Positions 1-9,804 of a stretch of 47,034 nucleotides of DNA are shown in pieces. The notes under the pieces were generated by a model. It did no database searches, was not told the origin of the DNA, and saw only the letters and a list, made by a program, of their open reading frames with translations. The position numbers and the translations under genes were made by a program. This stretch comes from Gnetum montanum. Taxonomy: Eukaryota > Streptophyta > Gnetopsida > Gnetales > Gnetaceae. Position 1 is the stretch's first letter, and the number at the start of each line of letters is the position of its first letter. The stretch lies in contig MNCI01017697.1 of NCBI GenBank assembly GCA_015680685.1, positions 100,327 through 147,360 of the forward strand, in the 5' to 3' direction.

Positions 1-388
1 GTAAAATCTGAATGCCAAAAAACGCTTTATAAATTCCAAAGCTTTACGAGTGTAAGACGAAGAACCTGGGTTATTGTAAATCAAATATAATAACGATAAA
101 ATGTTTAAAAATCTAAGGGCTTGCACGTTACAAGAGTTCACTGGCTAAGACGTATTGGTTAATTGAACCGAATGTCATAATGCATTTACAGCGTAAATTT
201 ATATGGCTAAAAATGGTAAGTTAAACTGAATTGCATATAAAATTTGAATGCGGAAAACGGGGTGTATGTTCTCAGCTTTACGCCAGTAAGACCGGTGGGT
301 ACCCTTAAGCGAATGTCATAAGGCTTCTGCAACGAAAAGGGTTGAATGCCTAAGTTTTCATGGCTGAGAATGGTGCGTATTGTCTATT
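1..388. repeat. Degenerate repeat modules; left arm (68-388) of an inverted repeat
   Basis: Bases 68-388 are almost exactly the reverse complement of 471-791; by eye only a couple of mismatches are seen. The stretch also contains diverged direct repeats: an 'aaaat(c/t)tgaatgc' block near 3 and 239, an 'agctttacg' block near 40 and 274, and 'gaatgtcataa' at 170 and 311. No coding frame of note. The arm stops at the single N at 389, which makes an assembly cause likely. Confidence 0.75.
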
Positions 389-389
389 N

Positions 390-791
390 TATAATGCATG
401 CAAGGTCTTGCATTTACAAGGTCCACAGACCCATTATATGGGCAACCATTTCTTATTGTACATGCATCAAAATAGACAATACGCACCATTCTCAGCCATG
501 AAAACTTAGGCATTCAACCCTTTTCGTTGCAGAAGCCTTATGACATTCGCTTAAGGGTACCCACCGGTCTTACCGGCGTAAAGCTGAGAACATACACCCC
601 GTTTTCCGCATTCAAATTTTATATGCAATTCAGTTTAACTTACCATTTTTAGCCATATAAATTTAGGCTGTAAATGCATTATGACATTCGGTTCAATTAA
701 CCAATACGTCTTAGCCAGTGAACTCTTGTAACGTGCAAGCCCTTAGATTTTTAAACATTTTATCGTTATTATATTTGATTTACAATAACCC
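390..791. repeat. Right arm (471-791) of the inverted repeat, with loop
   Basis: Bases 471-791 mirror 68-388. The segment is bounded by single Ns at 389 and 792, so it behaves like a separate 402-bp contig. If it were flipped it would overlap the end of the preceding contig by about 320 bp and extend it by about 80 bp. A real hairpin-forming duplication is the alternative. Confidence 0.7.
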
Positions 792-792
792 N

Positions 793-1570
793 GCCCTACT
801 ATGAAGCACTTTCATAATAACCTCTCCATCCAATTTATACATAACTTATTTTCATCATTAATAAGTTTTAATCCCATGAAAATTAGAAATCCTATAAGTT
901 TTCTGACCAAGCAAATTATTTGTGATGGTATTATAGACGAAGCAAAGTAAGCTCAACAAATACACTCTAGGTTAATTAGTCAATCTATTGATTTTTATTT
1001 AAAACTAGTAATAAAAAACAACTGGGGGATCCATTTCAAGAATTGGTCAAGTTTAATTTTGAGTGGCTTATAAACTAGGATTCAAATACGTTGGGTTGTC
1101 TTTGGAAACAGCAAGATGAAATAGCTACCATCTAAGTTACATTATGGATAGATTGGTACAATAAGGCTAATAATTTTTTAAAATTTTATATTTTTAAAAT
1201 TAAGGATGGCTGATAAATTTCTTGTTGTACTCCACAACTATGATATCCCAATGACGTATGGAATAGAATTTAGCTTCAACTACATTTAATCTTGACTCCA
1301 AAATTCTAATGTTTTATTTTACTTTAACATGAAGTATAAGGAGTCTAACCAAGAAGCTACATCACATTGACCTTGGTAAGCTATTGGTGTATAAATGTGG
1401 ATAAAAATTGGGCACAACTAAGCAATGTAATCATAAGCCCATTAGTTACGAAGAAGACTGGAAACTCAAAAAGCATGATGAATGTGTAATGATGGTTGAC
1501 ATTGAATGATTTAATGATGTTACTGTGTACCATCTCTTAATCCTCTATCTTATTTTAAGCACTGAAAAAA
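793..1570. other. Unassigned AT-rich flank, no gene seen
   Basis: No open frame, LTR terminus or recognisable domain was found here. It is the left flank of Copia-1 and ends in an A6 run directly before the LTR start. Confidence 0.6.
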
Positions 1571-1783
1571 TGTTAAATGTGTTTAATTATTAAACATGTT
1601 TTTTTTTTGTCCTAGTCTTTAGGAACTATCCTTAGGGATTTGATTGCTATTTTCGTTTTTTAGAAGTTGAATGGTTGATCATTACAAAAGTTGAAGGGTC
1701 AACCGTAACAAAAATTGAAGGGTCAATCATTATAGAAGTTGAAGGGTTTGCCATTACATAAGTTGAAAGGTCAGTCATTACAA
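1571..1783 (+). repeat. Copia-1 5' LTR fragment with 24-bp tandem repeats
   Basis: The first ~90 bp match the 3' LTR at 22462 (start TGTTAAATG, shared 'ctttaggaactatccttagg' block). From 1664 to 1783 five consecutive 24-bp units follow (starts 1664, 1688, 1712, 1736, 1760), each a variant of 'aagttgaagggtcaatcattacaa'. The 3' LTR has only one such unit. The minus-strand frame across the array encodes an 8-residue repeat only because 24 is a multiple of three. Confidence 0.75.
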
Positions 1784-2000
1784 GGATATTTGGGACTCTA
1801 TGAAGAATAAATATTAGGGGTCTTTGAGAGTAAAGCACGCACAGGTTCAAGCCTTGAGAAGGGATTTTGAGGCTTTACAAATGAAAGATGGGGAGTCTGT
1901 TACTAGCTATTGTGCAAGGACAATGGGAATAGCCAATGACAAGTGATTTCATGATGAGAAGATGGAAGATGTAATTATTGTTGAGAAGATATTACATTTC
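1784..2000 (+). pseudogene. Copia-1 gag fragment, first part
   Basis: The plus-strand translation resembles the UBN2-type copia gag (…IWDSMKNKY…, then LRREFEALQMKDGESV and a Y/T-rich helix region). It opens directly from the 24-bp repeats, so the N-terminal part is missing. A stop replaces Q after NKY and another follows the ANDK motif. The sequence is cut at 2000 by element A and resumes at 18953 after the duplicated 'atttc'. Confidence 0.7.
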
Positions 2001-2800
2001 TGATGAGTCGTGTTTTGGGTGACCGCGATATCGCATACACGATATTGCGGGCTATCTCCTCATCTATAAATAAGAGGTAGACAAATCAGTTAGGCATTAG
2101 TGAATAATTAGGAAGTTAGTCAATTTTAGTTTCAGCATTTCAATTTCTTTCTCTCCATTTTCCTCTCAGTGTATGCCCGCAGTGTGGTGATTGTAATTGT
2201 ATGGCATCCTTTATTTGAGTGTGACATACTTGGACATGCACATGACTAGAGATAAAGATCGAGATTACTTCATCATTGCAGCATTCACTTAGATTAATCA
2301 TTTAATTAATTGTTATTTACTACTTTCCTAGTTAATATCTTCTCACCCTTATCTCATGTTAAAACACGGAATGAGTACAACTTGATTACGAGCATTTAAG
2401 TGTGACTACTTGGTAACCCAGTAGTGTACCTAGGATCTGCGCTTGGTAATCCCAATGGTAGTCGTGCACAAAGTCCAAGATGTGTACGAATAATTCAGGA
2501 ATGGATGCTTATTGCACATAGGCTAGATTAGATTCTCTCACCCTTTCTCTCTTAGCTTAGATAATATTACTTTCCATTGCCTTCAGGAGTAGCATTAGAT
2601 TAGAAACCCATCATACACCTCACACTGGACTAAACCATACATGACAAAGCTAATACTAGTCCAGATGGAAAGATAGTGAACTGCAACCTAAGGCTAACTA
2701 TCTAGATGCCACAACTACTCCGTCTACGGAGTTCGACTGGATTGCACGTGTAACGCTCGTATTCGTATGGTTGAGTGTAGGGGTACCTCGCCACTCATCA
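2001..2800 (+). repeat. Element A 5' LTR (800 bp)
   Basis: Begins TGATGAGT and ends ACTCATCA. It matches 9805-10245 (first 441 bp) and 18755-18952 (last 198 bp), the two halves of the interrupted 3' LTR. It contains a TATA box at 2065, two copies of a TTGGTAAYCCCA motif (2410 and 2443) and the clade-wide terminal block 'gtatggttgagtgtagggg'. Confidence 0.93.
2027..2072 (+). promoter_or_regulatory. Element A LTR promoter: paired GATATC boxes and TATAAATA
   Basis: GATATC at 2027-2032 and a decayed second box at 2041-2046 (GATATT), 14 bp apart, then TATAAATA at 2065-2072, 24 bp after the start of the second box. The 3' LTR copy is better preserved: GATATC at 9831 and 9845, TATAAATA at 9869. The spacing recurs in B (17998, 18012, 18036). 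The assignment as U3 promoter is inference from position. Confidence 0.75.
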
Positions 2801-2819
2801 TAGTCACCGTTGTCAGGGA
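2801..2819 (+). promoter_or_regulatory. Element A primer-binding site, decayed
   Basis: Directly after the 5' LTR: 'tagtcaccgttgtcaggga', a mutated form of the 'ttggcgccgttgccaggga' seen at the same place in B. This type of sequence is known as the tRNA-Asp primer site of Athila/Tat gypsy elements. Confidence 0.75.
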
Positions 2820-2942
2820 CGGTGCTAGTTATCTAGATTAGTTATATCATACAAGGTCACTGTAAAGGAATTAACGATATATCTTTTAGAAAATATACAA
2901 TTATTAAAAGTCACACATAAATTCACACACAACTTCACAACC

Positions 2943-4145
2943 ATGACTCTCCTACAAGACTATAACAATGCCACACCTAGTGAGGAAGTTCATTGGAGAA
3001 CCAATGAACTATATGATGATGAGGATTTGAGTACACAACCTGAAGTGGGGGTTTCTTATAAACATGAATGAAAGCAACATCATCCCAACACACGAAAGCA
3101 TAACTTACCCAATGACGATGAACCCCTAGTAGCCACTACAAGCCTAACGTAAATACAAGAGGCCATTCAAATCTCACGTAGGCATCGTAAAGAGAGTCTT
3201 CTACCCAAGCTCAATTTAAACAACTTCCCTACTTTTTAGGAGGCTATGACTTAGATCCAAAGCAACATTTACAAGCCTTTTACGATGCCTGCGCATGGAA
3301 CAACATTGATAACGGTCGGCAAAAACTCAAGCTCTTCCCTATGACACTCGTTGACCAAGCAAAAGTATGGTATAGATTGTTAAAACCAAATTCAATACAA
3401 CGATGGTCAACAACAGTAGAAGTCTTTAACAAAAAATATCAAACCTACACAAGAGTGTCAGCCTTGAGGAAACAAATCCAAGGATGGAAATAAGCAAAAC
3501 ATGAACCCTTGGACATGGCCTTAGAAAGGTATTATTCACTGTTAAAAAATTGTCTAGGCCATGGCTTTTCCGAGGAAAGGCTAATGTACCATATCATTGA
3601 TGGGCTTCGTGATGCAACCAGAGAAACCTTAGGGATGTATGCCCAAGGTCAACTATACGAACTACGAACCCATCAAGTCCAAGAGCTTATTAAGAAAGTA
3701 GCAAAAGAAGAAGGAGAATTGGCTAGATGGGCGAGTGTTGAAAAACATCAATGGGACCAAAATCTCAACTTAACAAAGGTCCATGATCATAAAAAGGAAA
3801 AATTAACCAATCTCAAGGTGGAAACATCATCTTTTTCGATACAACAATCGTTAGAAGAAGTCAAGGCAAAGATCAATAAGATGTTGGAAAGGACATATCA
3901 AAAGTGTGGAGAATTTATCAACATTATTGGAGATAGAGTTTTGACAACCTAAGAAGCAAGACAAAACATTAGACAATTAGAAAGAAGGGATAAGGAAAAT
4001 AAGAGCTCAACTACCAATCATACGTATGAATGCAACATATGCCTGTACGATCACCCCAAGGGCCAATGCCCAATATTGTTACATTTACATGAGCATTGGG
4101 GAAACATGTTACACCTAGAGTTTGTACAGAGATACTTTGTTTGAT
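2943..4145 (+). pseudogene. Element A gag (nucleocapsid/capsid precursor), broken
   Basis: Gag packages the element RNA into cytoplasmic particles. The first ATG after the LTR is at 2943. The retrotransposon gag domain is seen from about 3215 to 3700 (KLKLFPMTL, WYRLL.P.SI.RWST, F..KYQTYTRVS, then HEPLDMALERYYSLL). A zinc knuckle follows at about 4030 as CNICLYDHPKGQC, spaced CX2CX3HX4C instead of the usual CX2CX4HX4C. At least one frameshift separates the start from the main open piece at 3509-3952, and there are stops at the EAM, GWK and VLTT positions. The same gag is found in B, C and E. Confidence 0.85.
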
Positions 4146-4220
4146 CATAGTGGCAACAATCCCAGTTGTGGGGAAGACCACCACTAAACTAGAGACACCC
4201 TTCGCATCATCCGAACCCAA

Positions 4221-4936
4221 ATGATTATCTTGTTCAACATCTTGTTTCTCCAACTGGGCCAATGCACTTTATCTCACCACAATACCATTCTCCTCAATAC
4301 TATCATCCCATGCCTTCAACACAACCACCACCTTGTGTGCCTTATACTACTCCTCATTTTCAGAATTCTCACCCTTTCCCTCCTTATACATTGTCACCAA
4401 CTGTTCCTAAGGTGTCTACACCACAGCAACAACCCATGAACGTCACTTGTGCTACTACTGCCAATAGCAGTGAAAGACCTTAGCAACATCGGAGGTTCCC
4501 CTTCTTTAGAAATGACCCTAAGAAGCGACAACATAATTCCTAGGCTACTACACCTTCCAACTCAGCACAAGTCCCACACTGTGGTGTACCCTTACCTTCA
4601 AACCCTACACCTCATGTTACTTTATCAGGGCCACCAAATCATACTCCAACAACAATACGGCCCAATCAACACAAGAATGGAGAGCACCAACCTGATCCTT
4701 ACATACCATCTAACGGTACCAAATATCATAGTGGGTCAACTTGTTATCTGGCAACTACATCGTATAAATTGCCCCACTATGCTCATTATAATCAAGTGTG
4801 TAAACCTTGATGGGTTAAGTATGGTCAAGCCCCAATATTTCGAACATGCAAGGATCCTCATCTTTCATTTATTAATCCTTGTCATCCTCAACCATTTAGT
4901 TATGGGGGATATCCCCCATTCTAATAACAAGCGGGA
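4221..4936 (+). pseudogene. Element A gag C-terminal Pro/Gln/His-rich tail
   Basis: The frame opening near 4262 reads as a low-complexity P/Q/H/Y-rich chain (PQYHSPQYYHPMPSTQPPP, later PNHTPTTIRPNQHKNG) and ends with SYGGYPPF and a stop near 4936. B (14759-15025) and C (about 31800-31860) have a similar tail before protease. Here no protease follows; the sequence passes straight into the spacer that follows pol in C, so all of pol is gone. Confidence 0.6.
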
Positions 4937-6330
4937 TTAATAACCATTTTGTATTTTCTTTGATTTTACAACTTTTTGTTTTTCAGTTTTTCAATTTTTC
5001 AAATTTTTCAAATTTCTTATTTTATCTTTTTATCTTTTTTTCTTTTTTTCCTTTTATGTTTTTTATAAGTAATCTCGTCTATGAATAAAACACTCATGTG
5101 GATCGTTGGTTGAGGTGTGTTCTATGTTGTCAAGTCACAAGTGATCAATTATTTGGACAGTGAGCCCATTACACCCACTCATCCATTCTACAAATAAGAG
5201 GTTATGTTCAAGGGTACAGTGATATTCTTGACATTTTTAAAACTTAAAATTAATTTTGTGTTCATTGTACCCAAAATGAAGAAGGATGGACCAAGAGGGA
5301 ATGATTAGGGTGTGACATCAAGGGGACTTGCGGATTCTCTTTGGTGACGTCTATGGGAGTTATCATGCAACGTGGTCATACTAAGATCCTTGTAGATCTA
5401 ATGGAAAATGGCAATAAGAGTAATTAGAAGGGCACTCAAAAATCCAATGTTGTTCTAGGGGGTCCCACTGGAAAGACATGCACCCATGCCTGAAGGTTGG
5501 TGGCTTCTCTGAATTTAGTATTCAAAAAAAAAGAGAAGAAAAGAAAAAAAAAGAAAATGAAAAAGGAAGTGCCACAAAAAAAAATCACTCCTCCCTTGAA
5601 CAAAACGCCAAGTGATCGTATGCCTTGTTGTTATGGTACTCTCATAGTTTCTCATCATGGGATGAAATAATGCGATGTCACTGATTAGAGGAATGGACTT
5701 GGTCCTGATCTTGGAACGACAAGTTAATGACACATTAATCATGCTTTTCACGTAGGATTCACTGTACCTTGGGTCAATTACCTCATGTCCCAATCTCTAC
5801 GATCCCTTCTATACTTCGTCTCATCTCACTGTTCATGTAATTGTAGCTAATGTCCCGTATAGCATAGAATTCTTACCTCATTCCAGTGATATTTACATGT
5901 GTGTGTTTTGTGAAGTTAGTGCAAATTACATTTAACCCTTCTAGTGCCCACGAACACTTTAAGTGTGGTTACACAAGGGCATTATAGGTTGAAACCTACT
6001 TTGGGGAGGACCCACTTGTTTAATTTTTTGTAATCTTCACTTATGACATAGCTCACACACACCATTTCTTACCCTTAGCATAATTTTTCATAATGTTCTT
6101 TCCCTATTATTATCCCTCTAAATTTCAACATTCCTATGTACCATTACATAGCCTTTTTCTCCCATCTGAGCTTTTATCAATAAAATCCACACCATCATAA
6201 TTAATTGTGCCTTTCAAATTAATAGAATTACCCTAACAACCTTCAACATGTATCACATGTCCTAATTTTTCAACATAGATTTCAAGAAAATCTTTAAAAA
6301 TTTTGATTTTTCCCTCAGGCCTAAAACACC
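4937..6330 (+). other. Element A post-gag non-coding spacer, conserved with B and C
   Basis: T-rich tract 4945-5070, a 'gagcccattacacccactcatcc' block near 5162, an A/G-rich run 5520-5575, and GGGGAGGACCC at 6003-6013. The same blocks occur in the same order in B (16085, 16340, 16650, 17195) and C (36640, 36966, 37230, 37816). No coding frame is shared among the three, so this looks like a conserved untranslated spacer. The 92-codon minus-strand frame at 5515-5793 is not matched in B or C. Confidence 0.65.
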
Positions 6331-6340
6331 GATAGGCCAT

Positions 6341-6383
6341 GATATCACGTACGCGATATCGTGTCCCTCTAACCCTATAAATA
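6341..6383 (+). promoter_or_regulatory. Element A internal promoter-like site upstream of ORF2
   Basis: GATATC at 6341-6346 and 6355-6360, again 14 bp apart, then TATAAATA at 6376-6383, 21 bp after the start of the second box. This copies the layout of the element's own LTR promoter (9831, 9845, 9869), yet the surrounding sequence is not otherwise an LTR: no TGATGAG or ACTCATCA ends flank it. It sits about 480 bp upstream of the ORF2 start. Promoter function is inference. Confidence 0.55.
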
Positions 6384-6858
6384 GGCGACCCTCCCACAAC
6401 ACTTAGCATCATTTCTTGCCATTCATGCAGGGGAGTTTTTCAAATTTTTCTCTATGACTTGCAAGTGTGACACCTTTGCTTTACAACCTCTATCTCACTC
6501 ACTGGTACTCTGATTTTAATTCCGTCTGAACCTACTTGAACCCGAAGTGTTTAGCTTAGTCGTGGGGGAGGGACACCTATCGAATAGTGCCTAACTTTTT
6601 TGGAATTTATCATTGCCCAAAGGACATCATCTAGAGTAATTAGCTATAACACTTAGAATAATTGTGCCAAAAAATCATTTAATCCCTCGGTATACCGAGA
6701 AACTAGAATTGGAAACCACCTAAGTCACAAGACTTATTATTACAATTTTTTGGGCAATATCACACATGATAATATAAGATCATTAATTAAGGAAAGTAAT
6801 AAGGTATAACTTAACTTTAAAAAAAACCTTACTAACGCTTGGCCCCATGTGATTACAG
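6384..6858 (+). other. Putative ORF2 leader with a possible intron end
   Basis: No coding frame. The last bases before the ORF2 ATG are 'tgtgattacag', a good plant 3' splice-site form (T/A-rich then CAG) placed right at the start codon. C has the homologous 'tatgattacaa' at about 38602-38612. A spliced leader is therefore possible; a donor site was not identified. Confidence 0.35.
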
Positions 6859-9636
6859 ATGACCCCAAAACGTGGACAACAGGAAGGTCCTACTCAAGGT
6901 GGAAGCAAATGATCTCAGAGAGGTGGAAGATAAGATCCTACCAGATAACATACAAAACAAGAGGAGCTATCATTTAGTATTCATCAAGAGGACCCTCCTA
7001 CCGTACAGTCCGGGTAGGTAGAAGGAGGAGCTACTGCAGCACTTGAACAGGGACAACATCTCACATTGCCCCAAGATTGTGTTCAGGCCATCCATTAAAA
7101 GTCCACATTCGCTGTGGTGATTGTGGAATTGAACTTCAAATATTTTGTAGAGTTCACTCCTGAGGCTATTAGGGATCACCTTAAAGGGTCTCCCTTGTGG
7201 CCTGTCCTCTCTAAAAGCGGTGCCTGGTACCTAGAAGAGATGTACCAATTTTGGCATAATCAAGAGCAAGGCACCACTGTCAATATTTGTGGTGTGACAG
7301 TTGATTTCTCTGCACAAGCCATTTCGGAAGTATTAAACCTTTTGAATACAGGGCCCAAAGTTGCTCAGTTATCCACTCATTCAAACCCTGATGTGTGACG
7401 GGATTGGTTGGAATAGGCTTATGGCATTTGGTGAGTTGACGACGAAAGAAAGGATTTACTTCAAAATTGGAACATATCACCTCTTCCCCATGAAGGGCTT
7501 AAAAAGAATATCAATGTATACAGCTAGAGGATGTGTAGTGTTGATGGGAAAGGTTGACGCTAACCTGCCCCATCTATATTTAACGAAGATCCTGAGGCAG
7601 TTCGAGGAACAGAAGATAGAGAAAATGGTGTTGTCTTTCCCTTATCTTATCAGAAAGCTTTACCGACGTGCTAGTATTCAGGGGTACATTAATGATGTCC
7701 TCCAAAAAGCCCAGACTGCTTCATATGCTAAATTGTTAAAGTCACTAACTCCAAGGAAAATCACTGGTGAGATGTTGGGACCAGAAGAAGAAGAAGAACA
7801 GACGGCTGGAACAACTGCAACTCAACTTGTAAGACCCAGCCAGCCTCCAAGCACTGGTCCCAGCCAATAATGGGAAGTAGGGCCTAGCACAAGCCAGGAT
7901 CAGCCACCACCACCATAAGACTACAAACTGTCGATGAGCCATCTTAGGGCCATCACTGAGATGGTCAATTGGGGAAGTTGTGATGACGCAAATCTCTTCT
8001 GCGTTATTGATGATGTCATTTAGCCTACTATTTCTTTGGATAGCACAAGGGGTGAAGTGTCTATTCACAAAGAAGGAGGGGAAAGTAGATGGTCACAACA
8101 GATCTCAAGAAACACGGCATCTTTCCAAGTGTAGTTAGATACCAGTGAAGGGGCCACTGTGGTGGTCATGAAACACTAGAATGTCGCAGGAGCTGCAGAA
8201 GTGGTCGCATACCACATCAAAGAATCATTCAATGTACCTGTTGTGCCACCAGCAGATCTCATAGGAGCACGGGATGCTCAAACTTTGGTTGGAACCTCAA
8301 TGACTCCTGCGAAACATGAGGATGTGCTTGATCGATTACTCCAAACAAGGCAAATAATGACGTCCCTATTTGACATCCCTCAGGATGTTATGACAATTTA
8401 GTCAGACCTCATTTCCACAAATGGGAAGCTAGTCTTAACAGAAGTGAGGGCCGAGCATGTGGAAGCAAAAGTGCAAAAATTGCAAGAATAGCTCGTGGCC
8501 CTATACGTAGCACAGCGGGACCCTCTGCAATTTGTTCTCACAAACTAGCTAGATAATTTCAAAACTAAGCAACTAACCAAGTTAATAGTACAGAATAAAA
8601 AGGTGGCTAATGAAAAAGAGAAGGCTATTTAGGATGCCTTTGCAGCACAGGTGCAAACTCATGCACATCTTAAGGCACTCAACGCCTTACAAGAAGAAAA
8701 TAAATAGCTTGCTGTCGACAACCTTCGGTTGACCACTGTGGAAAAGCAAAAGAATGTTCTCGAGGAACACTTTCATCAATTATGAGAAAAATTCATCCAG
8801 GTCAACCAAGACATAAGTCATTTAGTCAAGGAGAATAGAACCCTCTCAATGGAGGAAGTACACGCAATTCGTCAAAAGACAACCATTGAAATAAGCGCAT
8901 GGCAACATGAGGCTAAACGACATGAGAAGCTGAAGGAGCACTTTCGGGATCAGCTGGGGATGTACAAACAGATCCTTGAGAAGGAGATCCATATGGCAAA
9001 GGCCCACATCAGTGCTATCAGTGCTCAACACACTGACTAGTGAGCCATATTGGACACGTACACCTTCGTCCACCAAGCAGAACTTAAGAGCCAGGACCTG
9101 CAAATTCAGGATTTAATAGAATACATGGATTTGGCAAACTGTGGTATGCCAACCTTGCCATGTTAACAATAGGGTGCATGAGGATAGAGCTCAAGCAGTA
9201 GGTAGCAACCACCTATGTTAAATACGAAGCAAAATTTGCAAAACGTAAGAAGTTGTCGGAAAAACTAGAGGTCGCAAATTTTGAACTTGAGGTGGTAAAG
9301 GCAAGCTACCAAGGCGAAAAGGATGTCGTAGCAAATTTGGCTCGACGGCTAGCAGATTTTCAAGAGTACAAAGATAAAGCCAAAGCCTATGAGTAGGAAT
9401 GATGGGTGTTTGCGGCTTGGTATGTCAAGGCCAATCAAATGTTTCCACAACTACCTTGTCCGTGGGAATTGCCAACTCCATCAAATATTGAAACATTAGC
9501 ATGGATGACACAAGACCCCTAGACTGAAGAGGAGAAGCTCTAGGCCATACTTCAATGCCATCAAGTCTCAAAACCTAGAGCACAAGACAAAGGGAAAGCA
9601 CCAATGGAGGAGCCACTGCCACCAGGAACTACATGA
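6859..9636 (+). pseudogene. Element A ORF2: accessory protein with coiled coil, broken
   Basis: Runs from ATG 6859 (MTPKRGQQ) to a stop at 9634. The N-terminal third (about 7110-7790) reads like the plant 'putative transposon protein' / ATHILA-ORF type domain: a W.L…L motif, 'ERIYFKI.TYHL', 'GKVDANLPHLYL', 'LSFPYLIRKLYRRA'. An E/Q/T/P-rich linker follows, then a long K/E/Q-rich stretch (about 8400-9330) with heptad-like spacing, including MEEVHAIRQKTTIEI, and a C-terminal FPQLPCPW near 9440. A frameshift lies near 7380 and another near 9150; at least eight stops interrupt it. Residue-level matches to ORF2 of C at 38612-41444 show that it was once under protein selection. No membrane segment was noticed. 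Its role is unknown. Confidence 0.65.
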
Positions 9637-9790
9637 GTTCCAAAATTTCTATAGTTGTAGCACATTATTTGTGTTGTGTCTTTGTTTTTTTTTCATTTCA
9701 TACTACAACATAATCCAATTTTTTCCATCTAATAATAATCCCATACCTATCCACTATGTAATCACTATAACTCGAGGATGAGTTTTCATT

Positions 9791-9804
9791 CAATCGTGGG
9801 GGTA
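9791..9804 (+). promoter_or_regulatory. Element A polypurine tract
   Basis: 'caatcgtgggggta' immediately before the 3' LTR start at 9805. The block 'gatgagttttcattcagtcgtggggg' is near-identical in B (about 17920-17949) and C (about 41688-41714), the expected place for plus-strand priming. Confidence 0.8.

Noticed and set aside
1647-1850. Minus-strand frame encoding an 8-residue repeat
   Set aside because: By-product of the 24-bp tandem array; not a repeat protein.
4221-4940. Three overlapping plus-strand frames taken as separate genes
   Set aside because: Only the P/Q/H-rich frame matches the gag tail of relatives; the leucine/isoleucine-rich ones are shifted readings.
5515-5793. 92-codon minus-strand frame
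   Set aside because: Lies over an A/G-rich run in the non-coding spacer of element A; no counterpart in B or C.
6341-6383. A nested truncated LTR as the source of the internal GATATC/TATA site
   Set aside because: No LTR termini or R-U5 sequence of this clade follow it. Kept as the main alternative to be tested, but not called.
7745-8068. 107-codon minus-strand frame
   Set aside because: Antisense shadow of ORF2 of element A.
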